A stretch of 64,000 nt of DNA from assembly GCA_027214385.1 (NCBI GenBank), contig JAPVXR010000001.1, positions 124,001 through 188,000 on the forward strand, in the 5' to 3' direction. Shown in pieces: positions 26,413 through 36,123 of this stretch (position 1 is its first letter; every line of letters begins with the position of its first letter). The position numbers and the translations under genes were made by a program. The notes under the pieces are model-generated. The model was given only the letters and a program-made list of their open reading frames with translations, made no database searches and was not told the origin of the DNA. Source of the stretch: Cryomorphaceae bacterium 1068 (GTDB lineage: Bacteria; Bacteroidota; Bacteroidia; Flavobacteriales_D; Cryomorphaceae).

Positions 26413-27654
26413 ATGAAAGTTTTTCTTACGATCTTTTCTCTTCTTTTTTGTCTTTGCACTATCTGTTCTGCACCAGAAGAACACTATAATTCTCACGGTC
26501 CCAATGAACAACTGGGGACCTGTTCCGACCCAATTGATTTGGGTGTACAGTCAACCAATAGCTTGTGCGATGGTACTGCTCTGCTGAATGATTTATGGCT
26601 CAATCCTTCCGTACTTCTTCCACCAGACGGCGTATGGACTTTACCAAACGGATCAATTGTTCCCGGTGGTGTGGTGAGCCATGGTACAAGTCCTTCCGGA
26701 ATTTACACCTACAACTACATAAATGCTGAAGGTTGCCCCGTGACTATTTCCATGTGGTTAAGTATTAGTACAGGGCCTGCAGAGCTTTTCCCTTCCAATG
26801 ATATTGAAGTCAGCCTTTCGGATCCCCCATTTGCACCTTTCGACTCTTTACTGGGTGAGCCGGCCTCACTGGGTGGATCTTGGATTTATTTTGATAGCTG
26901 GGATAACCTTTTGCTTTTTTCAGGAATAGGAGGTGCTACTACTTGGACGCTCAATCCCGCCGACTATTTTGAAGGTAATCCAATGGTAGACGGGTATGTG
27001 GTTTACTACTCAAATGATCCTGCTTGCGGTTTTTCACAAGACACCATTTATATTGATGTGTTAGAATCGAGTTCTTGTGTGGTTTCAGGGGGTACCATCA
27101 CGCGTAATCAACCGAACCCCGTTTGCTCTGATGAGGATCAAGTTTCGTTCAGTGTCACGGGAGCCCAGGGCCAAAATCTAGTTTGGGCCGTATTTGATCA
27201 ATCGCTTCAAAATCTGTTGGCCACCAATACAACCGGCATTTTTAACTTACCGAATAACACTCCTTCGGGAACTTATAAAATCGTTCATGTAGCGTATGAG
27301 GATGATGTGCCCTTGGGGCAAGTGACTCCCACAAATTTTCCCGATTGCTTTGATCCTTCGAATGTTTTAAATCTTGTAATCATCAATTGTCCGGGTATAA
27401 GTATGGCAACTTTCCCCAATCCTGCGAAGGAACATATGACCGTTTCGATGCAATTCGTTGATCAAGAGATGACGAGCTTAAGGCTATTTGACAATACGGG
27501 CAGAGTGGTTAAAGATATTTTTCTAGGAATTCCTGAAGTTGATCTTGACTATCAGTTTCAGGTTGATCTAAATGGATTACCGCCCGGAGTTTATGTCTTC
27601 AAGGTTACGACACCCTCAGAAGTTATTACTGAGAAGATAATCCTATCTAAATAG
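26413..27654 (+). CDS. Secreted protein with T9SS sorting domain
   Basis: 413 residues. The N terminus (MKVFLTIFSLLFCLCTIC) is a signal peptide. The middle resembles immunoglobulin-like repeats seen in Bacteroidota adhesins: NDLWLNPSVLLPPDGVWTLP, SPSGIYTYNYINAEGCPV, SSCVVSGGTITRNQPNPVCS, SGTYKIVHVAYED. The C terminus from about residue 335 (ATFPNPAKEHMTVSM, GRVVKDI, LPPGVYVFKVTT, IILSK) is a type A T9SS sorting domain. Surface-anchored or secreted, function unknown. Its TAG abuts the end of the convergent GAF gene with no gap. Confidence 0.85.
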   Translation: MKVFLTIFSLLFCLCTICSAPEEHYNSHGPNEQLGTCSDPIDLGVQSTNSLCDGTALLNDLWLNPSVLLPPDGVWTLPNGSIVPGGVVSHGTSPSGIYTYNYINAEGCPVTISMWLSISTGPAELFPSNDIEVSLSDPPFAPFDSLLGEPASLGGSWIYFDSWDNLLLFSGIGGATTWTLNPADYFEGNPMVDGYVVYYSNDPACGFSQDTIYIDVLESSSCVVSGGTITRNQPNPVCSDEDQVSFSVTGAQGQNLVWAVFDQSLQNLLATNTTGIFNLPNNTPSGTYKIVHVAYEDDVPLGQVTPTNFPDCFDPSNVLNLVIINCPGISMATFPNPAKEHMTVSMQFVDQEMTSLRLFDNTGRVVKDIFLGIPEVDLDYQFQVDLNGLPPGVYVFKVTTPSEVITEKIILSK

Positions 27655-30051
27655 TCAAACCTCCTCCGTCACCACCCCAACAACCTCCTGCATTTCCTTT
27701 TCAAAGGCTTTTTCTATGGTGTTATTTTCACTGAGGTTAACCCTCACACGAATGGCCTTGAGTCCGCTCACACCCTGCATATGCTCCAAGTCGAAGCGCT
27801 CGATCTTATCTTCGATGAAATCCAAATGAGTCAAGTACTTGATGTAAGTCATGTACTCGGCTTCTTCCTTGGATTGAGAGAAGATGACCGAAACGGTATG
27901 CGGTTGAGTGAGTCGCTCGCCCGTTCCTAAAATAGTGGCTTTGTCGATTCGCTTCTTCATAATTTCGTAGCGAATATTGTAGGCGCCGTCCACGTCAAAC
28001 TTTTTCTCATCCGTTCGGAAGCGAATAGAAAGTGGAGCGCTTTGCACCAAAATAAGCTGCGCCGTTTCCAATGCGATGGGTAGCTTGGGAAGAATCTTGT
28101 GCGTTTCGCGGGTCACCTTGCACATCAGCATCAGCTGCCACAAGCGCAGGTTTTGCAGGTAAATCGGGTTGTACACTTTGCGCTTCGCAATCGACTGACC
28201 GATGTAGATATTGTACTCCACCCCGTCGGTTTTGTAATTTTCGAAGTAGTAGGGAAACATCTGTTGCGTTTTCTCCTCTTCTTTTTCGATTAAGGCATAA
28301 GACATTCCATTGATGAGTTCTATGGAATCCTCAAAGTCTTTTCTCTTTCGATAGATGATACCGTGATCATCATCCAGTGCGTCAAAGTAGTCGTCAATGC
28401 ATGTATGCAAATCGGAATTGTCCTTGCGTAAATGCTGAAACAACGGTTCGATTTCGGTTCGAATGAATTCAACGATCACGACCTCTTCATCCGAAAGCAA
28501 GTGATCGCTAATTTGAGTGCGGTAATTTTGAACCTCAAACTCAAGTCCTTTGTAAATGGGGTATGGATGTTTCTTGATGATTTCTTTGAATACATCCAAG
28601 ATCATATCGAGCTGTGTGGCCAAGTCGATTTGGATGCAACTGTTTCTGATAATGGAAGAATTTCGCACATCGGAGGACCCATAGAGCGGATGCACATTAT
28701 TGAATACGACTTCCTCCAGTGGTTTATCTTCTCCACTGGATTTGGCATCCAAATAATTTAAAGCCACCTCTTGAAACTTCCATTCTACGGCCGAGTGTAG
28801 AGACGTGAACTTATCTTTGATAATACCCACAACATTGTTTTCTTCAGTATCGCGCACACGTTCCACAGACATGGCTAGTAGTGGAATGAGCTCATTAAAT
28901 CGAAGTAAATCCAACGAGCTGAAAGCGTTCTCTTCTTCTGAAACCATTTGGAACAGACCGACTACCTCATCGTCAAGAACGAGCGGTACCACGATGACAC
29001 TTTGCAACCCGAAATCCAGCAAGCCGGCCCGTATTTTCTCGTCGATATTGGCTTTGTTGACATTGGTCAGAACAATGGGTTCTTTACTTTCAAAAAGGGG
29101 TGCCATCATTTCTTTGGAGTCGACATCGTTCATCCCACACTTAAATTCATTGTAGGCATCGTCATTGTCCTCCTCCATCTTCGCTCCCATAAAAATTATG
29201 GCATCTCGCAGTCTTTGGTAGAAGGCAATTCCGATTTTAAGCTCCTTGCGGCCCATCAAACTTTTGAAGCATTGTTCTATGGATTCTATGCTTTCCATAG
29301 AATTGAGCGCTCCCGGCTTGAGCAAGTCCGCTTTAAGTCTCGAGAGCAATTGTTGCTCGGTGACTTCGGTAAGGTCTACAATGCTTACACCAGAGAACTT
29401 GAAGAGTGAAGGCGGTAGTTTCTTTATCCAAAGTGGAATATTCATGTAGTTGTTGATGAGTTCTACGAGTTCATCTTCGCAAAGCTCGGGAAGGTCACCC
29501 TCCAAGATAAGGTCGACGAACTCCATGTTCATCTGACCGTGGAAAAAACGTTCCAATCCCGTGTCGGGATCGATGAAACTGATTACTCTGTATGGGCGCC
29601 GCTCTACAGGGAAGTCGTAGTAATTTTCCAAGATGGCAACATACGCCCCGATGATTTGGAAGTACATGTTCTCTGCATATTGCTCTTCCGGAATGAATGA
29701 CTTCTGATTTCTAAAAACATTGACAACGCGATTGAATTGCGGTGTTTCGTAAAAACAGTCTACATCGAAGGCTGCCACCACTCCCTTCATCTCTCTTTCC
29801 CAAGTAGCCTTGCTGAAAATATCCGACATCAGCAACTCTACCTTATCCATATGCTTTACAATGATTGCGTGATCATCAATGGGCTCCATGAGTTCGGGCT
29901 CGCTTTTGACTGCTTCCAAAATTGCTTTCGCATTTTGTGCGACAGTTGGAGCGGATGAATTTGCTTGATCTTCCCAAAAGTCAAAGATTTTCTCAAAGTT
30001 CAATTCACTCTTGAAAGGAAATTCTTTTTGAAATAGTTCGTGCTTGTTCAT
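27655..30051 (-). CDS. GAF-domain protein, function unknown
   Basis: About 798 residues from ATG 30051 (MNKHELFQKEFPFKSELNF). The frame is open to 30087 but the extra residues look unrelated. A GAF domain is visible in the middle (about residues 290-430): GMNDVDSKEMMAPLF, KEPIVLTNVNK, GLQSVIVVPLVLDDEVVGLFQMVS and SSLDLLRFNELIPLLAMSVERV. The N-terminal 270 residues (FFHGQMNMEFVD, PLWIKKLPPSLF) and the helical C-terminal part are unassigned. No kinase, cyclase or HTH output domain is seen, so it is probably a cytoplasmic sensor or scaffold. Large proteins of this type recur in Bacteroidota. Confidence 0.72.
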   Translation of the reverse strand: MNKHELFQKEFPFKSELNFEKIFDFWEDQANSSAPTVAQNAKAILEAVKSEPELMEPIDDHAIIVKHMDKVELLMSDIFSKATWEREMKGVVAAFDVDCFYETPQFNRVVNVFRNQKSFIPEEQYAENMYFQIIGAYVAILENYYDFPVERRPYRVISFIDPDTGLERFFHGQMNMEFVDLILEGDLPELCEDELVELINNYMNIPLWIKKLPPSLFKFSGVSIVDLTEVTEQQLLSRLKADLLKPGALNSMESIESIEQCFKSLMGRKELKIGIAFYQRLRDAIIFMGAKMEEDNDDAYNEFKCGMNDVDSKEMMAPLFESKEPIVLTNVNKANIDEKIRAGLLDFGLQSVIVVPLVLDDEVVGLFQMVSEEENAFSSLDLLRFNELIPLLAMSVERVRDTEENNVVGIIKDKFTSLHSAVEWKFQEVALNYLDAKSSGEDKPLEEVVFNNVHPLYGSSDVRNSSIIRNSCIQIDLATQLDMILDVFKEIIKKHPYPIYKGLEFEVQNYRTQISDHLLSDEEVVIVEFIRTEIEPLFQHLRKDNSDLHTCIDDYFDALDDDHGIIYRKRKDFEDSIELINGMSYALIEKEEEKTQQMFPYYFENYKTDGVEYNIYIGQSIAKRKVYNPIYLQNLRLWQLMLMCKVTRETHKILPKLPIALETAQLILVQSAPLSIRFRTDEKKFDVDGAYNIRYEIMKKRIDKATILGTGERLTQPHTVSVIFSQSKEEAEYMTYIKYLTHLDFIEDKIERFDLEHMQGVSGLKAIRVRVNLSENNTIEKAFEKEMQEVVGVVTEEV

Positions 30052-30200
30052 TGCCTGGCGGGTGTAGTCGAGAATCAGGATTCTCACCTTCTTCTGAAAT
30101 CAATGTTAACCAAATGTACGATTTCCCCTGTCGGGAATCTTTCGCGAAGTTATCGCCTCCTTTGCATTAGTTCTATATTTAGGCTGTTATAATTCTCTAA

Positions 30201-31370
30201 ATGGATCAAAGTATCGTTAAGGCGGCAGAAGCTCACGCCACGGAAAGACTAAGTGCAGACCTCCCTGCTTACGTCAAATACCACGATTTGCAACATACCT
30301 GTATGGTAGTTGCCGAAGTAAAAGATTTGGCCGAGAAAGAAGGGGTTGATTCGAATACAATCAACACGATGCAAGTGGCCGCATGGTTTCATGACCTGGG
30401 CTATCTCAAGAAGGTAGAGGGACACGAAGTGCTCAGCTCCGAAATTGTGGAGGAATTTCTCAAAGAGTACGAAGTCAGCGAAGAAGAGCATCAACTCATC
30501 TGCCGCCTGATTTTAGCGACCGAAATGGATTTTGAACCTACTGACAAATTGGAGGAGATCATTCGCGATGCCGATTTGGCCCATCTGGGAATGGATGTGG
30601 CCGCCGAACGATCCGACTTGCTTCGAGAGGAGAAGGAGATACTTCAAGGTATACCGATCAAGAAATCTGATTGGGCCAAAATGAACATTGAGTTTTTAGA
30701 GAAGTATGGCTACTATACCGACTCGGCTAAAAAGAAATACGGCGGAAAGAAGCAAGCTTATCTGGATACATTGAAGGCACAGGTGAAAAAGAAAAAGGGA
30801 CCAAAAAAGAAAGACGCCAAGAAGACCCAAAGTAAGGGCAGGGGAGTGGAAACCATGTTTCGGGTTACCCTGAAAAATCACACGGCTCTGAGCCAAATTG
30901 CCGACAATAAGGCCAATATTATGCTCAGTATCAACGCCATTATTATATCGGTGGTGTTGAGTTCCCTTTTGCCAAAACTAGATAACAACGCTTACTTGCT
31001 CTGGCCTTCCGTATTGTTGCTGACAGTCTGTATTGTGGCAGTCATTTTTGCTACCATTTCTACTATCCCCAAGGTAACGCGCAACGGAGCCACTCCTGAA
31101 ATGGTCAAAAGCCGAAAGACCAATTTGCTCTTCTTCGGAAACTTTCAGGGACTCGACCTCGACGTGTACATTGATGGAATGAAAGACTTGATGGAAGATG
31201 ATGATTACCTCTACGAGACTTTAATGAAAGACTTGTACTACTTGGGTAAAGTACTGAACAAGAAGTACCGCTACCTGAGACTTTGCTATACCGTTTTTGT
31301 GGTGGGAATTGTGCTATCGGTATTGGCTTACATGCTTTCGTTGTATTTTATGTTTCAACCACCGGCGTAG
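30201..31370 (+). CDS. HD phosphohydrolase fused to a DUF5706/Pycsar-effector-like membrane domain
   Basis: 389 residues. The N-terminal HD domain has H28/H32 (VKYHDLQHT), H64-D65 (AAWFHDLGY) and D123/D125 (RDADLAHLG), the metal-binding pattern of HD hydrolases. A lysine-rich linker (about 195-212) follows. Residues 215-385 match DUF5706, which is the Pycsar effector (PycTM) family: NHTALSQIADNKANIMLSIN, then two hydrophobic segments (about 243-258 and 266-288), STIPKVTRNG, FFGNFQGLDL, and a last membrane segment (361-385). In Pycsar, PycTM is a cyclic-nucleotide-gated membrane effector. Here no cyclase gene is adjacent, and the HD domain suggests nucleotide turnover rather than simple killing (inference). 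Confidence 0.82.
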   Translation: MDQSIVKAAEAHATERLSADLPAYVKYHDLQHTCMVVAEVKDLAEKEGVDSNTINTMQVAAWFHDLGYLKKVEGHEVLSSEIVEEFLKEYEVSEEEHQLICRLILATEMDFEPTDKLEEIIRDADLAHLGMDVAAERSDLLREEKEILQGIPIKKSDWAKMNIEFLEKYGYYTDSAKKKYGGKKQAYLDTLKAQVKKKKGPKKKDAKKTQSKGRGVETMFRVTLKNHTALSQIADNKANIMLSINAIIISVVLSSLLPKLDNNAYLLWPSVLLLTVCIVAVIFATISTIPKVTRNGATPEMVKSRKTNLLFFGNFQGLDLDVYIDGMKDLMEDDDYLYETLMKDLYYLGKVLNKKYRYLRLCYTVFVVGIVLSVLAYMLSLYFMFQPPA

Positions 31371-31431
31371 GTAGCTTCTGTATACCAAGTCAATAGTCTG
31401 AATTAGAAAGTCCGATATCAAGGCGCACGTA

Positions 31432-31479
31432 GTTTTAAAAACCAAGGAGTTGACAAATGTCAATGACTGTTTTTAAAAC
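31432..31479. terminator. Nested inverted repeat in the gap between convergent genes
   Basis: GTTTTAAAAAC (31432-31442) and GTTTTTAAAAC (31469-31479) are perfect inverted copies, enclosing TTGACA-AA-TGTCAA (31450-31463). This can fold as a two-tier hairpin between the HD-DUF5706 gene and the leftward phosphoesterase gene and may serve as their terminator. Confidence 0.5.
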
Positions 31480-31519
31480 AAGTGGAACGCAGATAGCGGG
31501 CTTTATAGACAGACTCTGC

Positions 31520-34500
31520 CTAAAAGAAAAACCCCAAACCAACCTGGACCACTTCATCATCATTCGAAACCGCATAACTCGCCGTGAGCACCGCAAAGTC
31601 GATGATGTTAAAGTACAACCCACCGCCATAAGACGGGTGCCAGGTTTTGGAGTTTTCTCCTTCCAGCCAAACGCGACCGACGTCGAAAAATCCCATGGCG
31701 CCCATTCCAAAGGGCAAGATGTAGTTCTTAGAGTCAAATATTTTCACACGTAGCTCTGCATTGTTGTAGAAGGTCACATCTCCCGCGTAGCGATTTCTGC
31801 GGTAGCCGCGCATCTGCTCGTACCCGTCGATGAAATTGGCCAAGAAGAACGGGTAGTCTCCGAAGTTGGCGGCAGTTCCCGTTCTCAAGGCCAAGGTCGC
31901 TCGATTGGGGAGTACAGAAAAAGGAATGTAAAAGGCCAATTCTGATTTTAAATTGAAGAAATCGGTTTTGGAGTCATCCAATCCACTAGTGTACGAAAGC
32001 TCGGTCATAAACCGAATACCGCGATGGGGATTGACCTTATTGTCTACATTGTTTAAGGCGTAGCTCACTCGAGCTCCCAAGTAAGATTGATTTTGAAATT
32101 CGAGATTCTCGACCAAGTCACCCACATTTTCTACTAGGCGTTCATCCACTTCATCGGGTGGGTTTGCCAAGAGGTAAGTCGGCCCTATTTCCAGTCGGTG
32201 TACATCTCGTTCCGATGTTCTGGCAAAAGCGGGATTGAACTCAATGAAGTTCAACCGAATTCGGTTGTCCCGAAAATCATCACTGATCCATTCGGTATCG
32301 TTTCCCAAACCGAAATAGTTGAAAAGGTAGTCGGGTGCTTTGACTTCTAATTGACCGCTCAAGTCCCACTTGGAGTGGAAAACAGAACGGTAATCAAATC
32401 GGTAATCGAAGTTAAACGCTCCCGTGGCGATAGCATATTGTCCCGTAAGTCGATGACGGTACCGATAAGGGTCACGGTTGAATCCAAACTTGGTGAATTG
32501 AAATCCACCGCCTAAGAAAACTCCGTCGTCTGGATTGTATCCCACAGATATGAGCGGCATCATGATGTCATAGAGAAATGCTTTTCGATCGTAGTCTACT
32601 GCATCGTCATTATGGACCAGGTAGAGTTTGCTGTCCTTTCCTAAATCAAAGTCGTTTCGGTTCTTCTTTTTCTTTTCACGCGTATCGTGTACTTCCACTT
32701 TGCGACGGAGTCCCTTAACGTTTGATTCATTAATATACCGATCTTCATCCGGCCCACCGATAATTCGGATGAGCGGACCTCGCTTTACCTCTCCTTTCAG
32801 AACATAGACATCGTCATTGTCCAATCCGTAAAGCCTGATCTCTTTGGTTTCATCTGTTAGGAAGGTGCGCTCGTAAATGATATCGTTTTTCTTCTTTTTG
32901 TCCTTACTTTTCTTTTTCTCGTAGATCCGCACCCTTGTTGAATCGTTGTTCTGACGAATCACTTCGAAATACTCTTCTTCATAAGTGCCGACAACATCGA
33001 CTTCTTCGGCCAGAACCTCGTAATACTCACGTGCAAACTCTTTCAGCTTGTCGCGGTGAACCTGCAGCGTTTTGAATATGCGCTCTCCATCCAAAGCGTA
33101 GGCCGTATCAGGAAATTGAGCTAAGGCTTCACGGAAAACCGAGTCGGTTAAAGCGGCCTGCAGTGTATCGCACATGGCTAGCCAATCACTCCACTCCAAC
33201 TCGTCAAGATAGGCTCGATCCACATACTTCCCGTTGAAATTCATTCCCGGCATATCGGTGATTTCCTCCTCGAAAGGTTGAAACCTTCGGTCAATCCACT
33301 TGCTATTGATGAGATTGGGCAAAAGCCCGTCAACTTTGTAAAAGACCTGATCACGATCGCGCGGAATGGGCCGATATATGGTTTTCCCTTCTTCCTTGAA
33401 ACTCGCCCATCGCCACTGATCGTCATGTCGATCCCAATCTCCGATCACCAAATCAAAAAGTCTTGCTCGAAGGAAAGCCTGAGCATCAACTTTGTGATCG
33501 TAGTCTTCCCTGATTTTCTCGATCACTTTCGAAGAGCTTTCCACTTTTTTGGAATACCCGAAAGAGGCTTCATCTCGCTGATCGTCATCAGGACGCTCTT
33601 CGTAGAGGCAGAGCAGATTGGCAAACTCATTCCGAAACGGGCCGAGAGCGGGATCGTCAGGCACGTAAACCAATTTTGGATTGGTGTGGTAAACGCCCGC
33701 CGCATCGGCCATCGGCGCCACGGTAACGGAAGCATATGGATGTGAGGCAGCGATGACATCTTGGATGATATCTGTCACAAACGTTTGTTGCAGCTCGGTG
33801 GGCAATATGGTTGCCGGAAACTTCTGAATCGAACGGAGTACATATTGCTTCCCATCGGGAGCTTCCAATCGAAGCGACTTGGACTGCATTCCCCCGCCTC
33901 GTTTAATGGGAGTCAGCCCTCCATGCTCCTCAGCGAGATTGATAACGGGAACTTCGATGGGTGCTCGCCAAACATCACGGTAGAGTTCACCCATTACCAC
34001 GTCCTTAAATCCACTTCGGTCGTAATAGGAACCTCCGGGGATTACGGTTACCAAACTGTCACCTTCAGTTACGGTCAGCTTCGCATCATCTTTTATTTCA
34101 AGTAGTCGATGTCCGTCGCGCAGTTGAGCCCGATAGGTGGGCTGTTCGGGACTCTCTGAATTGGGCGAGTAGAACTCCAGCCATAAATCTCCGTTTGGGA
34201 AGTAAGAGAGCTTGGCAAATCCTTTGTCTGCTTTTCCGTAAGTCAGATCGTTGTTCTTGCGCAGATAACCCCGCTTGGAGCCTGCACCGCTCACTACAAA
34301 ATGTGCAGTACCGTGCTGTTGATACTGAAGATTATGCTCGTGTCCTGAGGTATAAACAATGTCATCGTACCCGTCGAAAAGTGTGCTCAGCTCATTGACC
34401 AGCGCCGTGTATTTGTAATGTGGAATGTCTTGAATGTCGCCAATCAGGCTTCGGTAAAGGGGATAGATACTTCCCACGATCGGTAAGGGCAAGTAGAGGT

Positions 34501-35269
34501 TCTTGTTGAGCTTGGTAAGCGGAAAAAGGTGATCCTTTACCGGGAAATATCCTCCGTGGTTTCCATTGCTGTATAGCGGATGGTGTCCTGAAATGATAAC
34601 CTGATTGTTTCGGTTTTTCTTGAGGACATCTTCCACCTGCTGGAGAAACTCTTCTTCGTTATATACGTCGCAATCGTCCTGATCGCCATGTGGTTTGTCA
34701 TTTTCGTGGAGCCACCATTGGGTATCGATGATGATCCAGGTAAGTCGCTCGGCCAGTCTGATTTCAATTGGGCCTGGGCATCCACCGTCGGGAAGAAAAA
34801 CATTGCCCCGATGTAGGTATTTCTCCACGTACCGCTCTTGGCGTTGAACGAACTTATCTCCTTCGCCTTTGCCTTCTTTCCAGTCGTGATTTCCCGGAAG
34901 GAATACGACTCTTCCCTCAAATTCTTTGAGGATATCCATCTGGGTATTGATCGCCCGCTCATCTCCAGCGCGCTTCGAATGCTTCTTTTTGTGAAGCCCT
35001 GAAGGATAAATATTATCGCCCAGAAAAACGACTGATGACTTCTCCTGATTGACTTCGGCCATTTTCTTTTGGAGAAGGGCCAAGGAGGGCTCGAGTGGAA
35101 ACGAGTCGGGTGTCCCTGCATCTCCGATTAGGAATATTGTTTGTTCGGGTACTCCATCGGTTGAGAGCTCTTGAGATGGATAGTTCTTGTGAACCAGCTC
35201 CTTGGTGGTGTCGCAAGCAGCGCCAGTCAAGATAATTACCAAAAACAGAAACATCGATCTCTTCGTCAT
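31520..35269 (-). CDS. Fusion: metallophosphoesterase, kinase-like domain and outer-membrane beta-barrel
   Basis: About 1249 residues from ATG 35269, whose ATGA overlaps the upstream stop. The signal peptide ends in a lipobox (ILTGAAC). Residues about 45-390 are a calcineurin-type phosphoesterase: FLIGDAGTPD, FLGDNIYPSG, LPGNHDW, IISGHHPLYS, YTSGHEHNLQ. Residues about 440-720 resemble an atypical kinase fold of the Fam20C/CotH type: KSLRLEAPDGKQYVLRS with a possible nucleotide-binding Lys/Arg, LFDLVIGDWDRHDDQW near 610 and RPIPRDRDQVF near 640. The last 380 residues form an outer-membrane barrel like bacterial surface antigen/BamA C-termini (DGVFLGGGFQFTKFGF, FNFDYRFDYRSVFHS, ending VVQVGLGFFF). 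The kinase-like assignment is inference. A protein that carries phosphoesterase and barrel together is probably exposed at the outer membrane. Confidence 0.85.
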   Translation of the reverse strand: MTKRSMFLFLVIILTGAACDTTKELVHKNYPSQELSTDGVPEQTIFLIGDAGTPDSFPLEPSLALLQKKMAEVNQEKSSVVFLGDNIYPSGLHKKKHSKRAGDERAINTQMDILKEFEGRVVFLPGNHDWKEGKGEGDKFVQRQERYVEKYLHRGNVFLPDGGCPGPIEIRLAERLTWIIIDTQWWLHENDKPHGDQDDCDVYNEEEFLQQVEDVLKKNRNNQVIISGHHPLYSNGNHGGYFPVKDHLFPLTKLNKNLYLPLPIVGSIYPLYRSLIGDIQDIPHYKYTALVNELSTLFDGYDDIVYTSGHEHNLQYQQHGTAHFVVSGAGSKRGYLRKNNDLTYGKADKGFAKLSYFPNGDLWLEFYSPNSESPEQPTYRAQLRDGHRLLEIKDDAKLTVTEGDSLVTVIPGGSYYDRSGFKDVVMGELYRDVWRAPIEVPVINLAEEHGGLTPIKRGGGMQSKSLRLEAPDGKQYVLRSIQKFPATILPTELQQTFVTDIIQDVIAASHPYASVTVAPMADAAGVYHTNPKLVYVPDDPALGPFRNEFANLLCLYEERPDDDQRDEASFGYSKKVESSSKVIEKIREDYDHKVDAQAFLRARLFDLVIGDWDRHDDQWRWASFKEEGKTIYRPIPRDRDQVFYKVDGLLPNLINSKWIDRRFQPFEEEITDMPGMNFNGKYVDRAYLDELEWSDWLAMCDTLQAALTDSVFREALAQFPDTAYALDGERIFKTLQVHRDKLKEFAREYYEVLAEEVDVVGTYEEEYFEVIRQNNDSTRVRIYEKKKSKDKKKKNDIIYERTFLTDETKEIRLYGLDNDDVYVLKGEVKRGPLIRIIGGPDEDRYINESNVKGLRRKVEVHDTREKKKKNRNDFDLGKDSKLYLVHNDDAVDYDRKAFLYDIMMPLISVGYNPDDGVFLGGGFQFTKFGFNRDPYRYRHRLTGQYAIATGAFNFDYRFDYRSVFHSKWDLSGQLEVKAPDYLFNYFGLGNDTEWISDDFRDNRIRLNFIEFNPAFARTSERDVHRLEIGPTYLLANPPDEVDERLVENVGDLVENLEFQNQSYLGARVSYALNNVDNKVNPHRGIRFMTELSYTSGLDDSKTDFFNLKSELAFYIPFSVLPNRATLALRTGTAANFGDYPFFLANFIDGYEQMRGYRRNRYAGDVTFYNNAELRVKIFDSKNYILPFGMGAMGFFDVGRVWLEGENSKTWHPSYGGGLYFNIIDFAVLTASYAVSNDDEVVQVGLGFFF

Positions 35270-36123
35270 TTCCACTTCATCATTTTCAAGACTACAATAT
35301 TTCCTTTCTCATCTCCACCTTCCGTAGAAATGAATAGACGGCCGTCCGGAGCGAAACAAATGCCTTCGACTTGCTTGGCATAAGTCTTTGGCAATTTGAC
35401 GACATCAATTAATTCTTTATTATCATCGAAGGCCGCTAGCAAATGATTGGCGGCAGATACGATATACAGGTCGTCGGTCAATGGGTGAAAAGCGATACCC
35501 GAAGGCTTGAAACTACTCCCGAAACGGTTGCCGTACTTGGTATGCAGCGCTTTCAATAGCGCTTCCTCGTCGATTAGGAGATATGGCTTTTTGTCAATAT
35601 CCTTCTCTCCGATTCCCATCTGATAGATGACTCGATTCCCTTTGGTTTCTCCTTCTTCTTTTGCGGCAATCAAGAACGACTTGCTTTTTGTCTCAAAACA
35701 CAAGCCTTCCGCATCATCTTTTTGGGAAAGATCAGTTTCGTTCTTGTCTGCTTTTGTTTTTTCCCGCAAGGGATGTTTCACTTTGAAAAGATCTCCGTCG
35801 CTGCGCAAGACGTAAATCTCTCTTTCAACCACCGCTATGCCTTCGTAATCACCCTTATCACCAAAGTCGGTTTTTTTGATGATGCTGCCGTCTTTCGCCG
35901 AAAGGAAATAGATCGTTGCGCTTTCGTCCTCAATAGACACCAGCGTGTCTTCATTCCACCAAGCCAATCCTGAAATCTCCCGCAGGTCTTTGTCCAGCTC
36001 GAAAGTATATTCGGGCTTTGCGAAACGATAGGGCAAAGCATCTTTCACCTCCGACTGAGGCGACTGGCACTGAAGCAAAATGTGGGCAAGAACAAATACT
36101 ACGGTAGGAAAATGCTTCGGCAT
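35266..36123 (-). CDS. SdiA-regulated-family lipoprotein (propeller)
   Basis: 285 residues. The N terminus is a lipoprotein signal (FPTVVFVLAHILLQC). The body is an SdiA-regulated/phytase-like beta-propeller: LREISGLAWWNEDTLVSIED, DKGDYEGIAVVEREIYVLRSDG, KDDAEGLCFE, FKPSGIAFHPLTDDLYIVSA, QVEGICFAPDGRLFISTEGG. These repeat the S/EGxA...DxxxxV pattern of the family. Function is uncertain; some members bind Ca2+ or phospho-compounds. It overlaps the next gene by ATGA, which suggests that it works with the large phosphoesterase. Confidence 0.85.
   Translation of the reverse strand: MPKHFPTVVFVLAHILLQCQSPQSEVKDALPYRFAKPEYTFELDKDLREISGLAWWNEDTLVSIEDESATIYFLSAKDGSIIKKTDFGDKGDYEGIAVVEREIYVLRSDGDLFKVKHPLREKTKADKNETDLSQKDDAEGLCFETKSKSFLIAAKEEGETKGNRVIYQMGIGEKDIDKKPYLLIDEEALLKALHTKYGNRFGSSFKPSGIAFHPLTDDLYIVSAANHLLAAFDDNKELIDVVKLPKTYAKQVEGICFAPDGRLFISTEGGDEKGNIVVLKMMKWK

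Noticed and set aside
28948-29409. Plus-strand frames opposite the GAF gene
   Set aside because: Shadow frames of a long minus-strand gene with clear GAF motifs.
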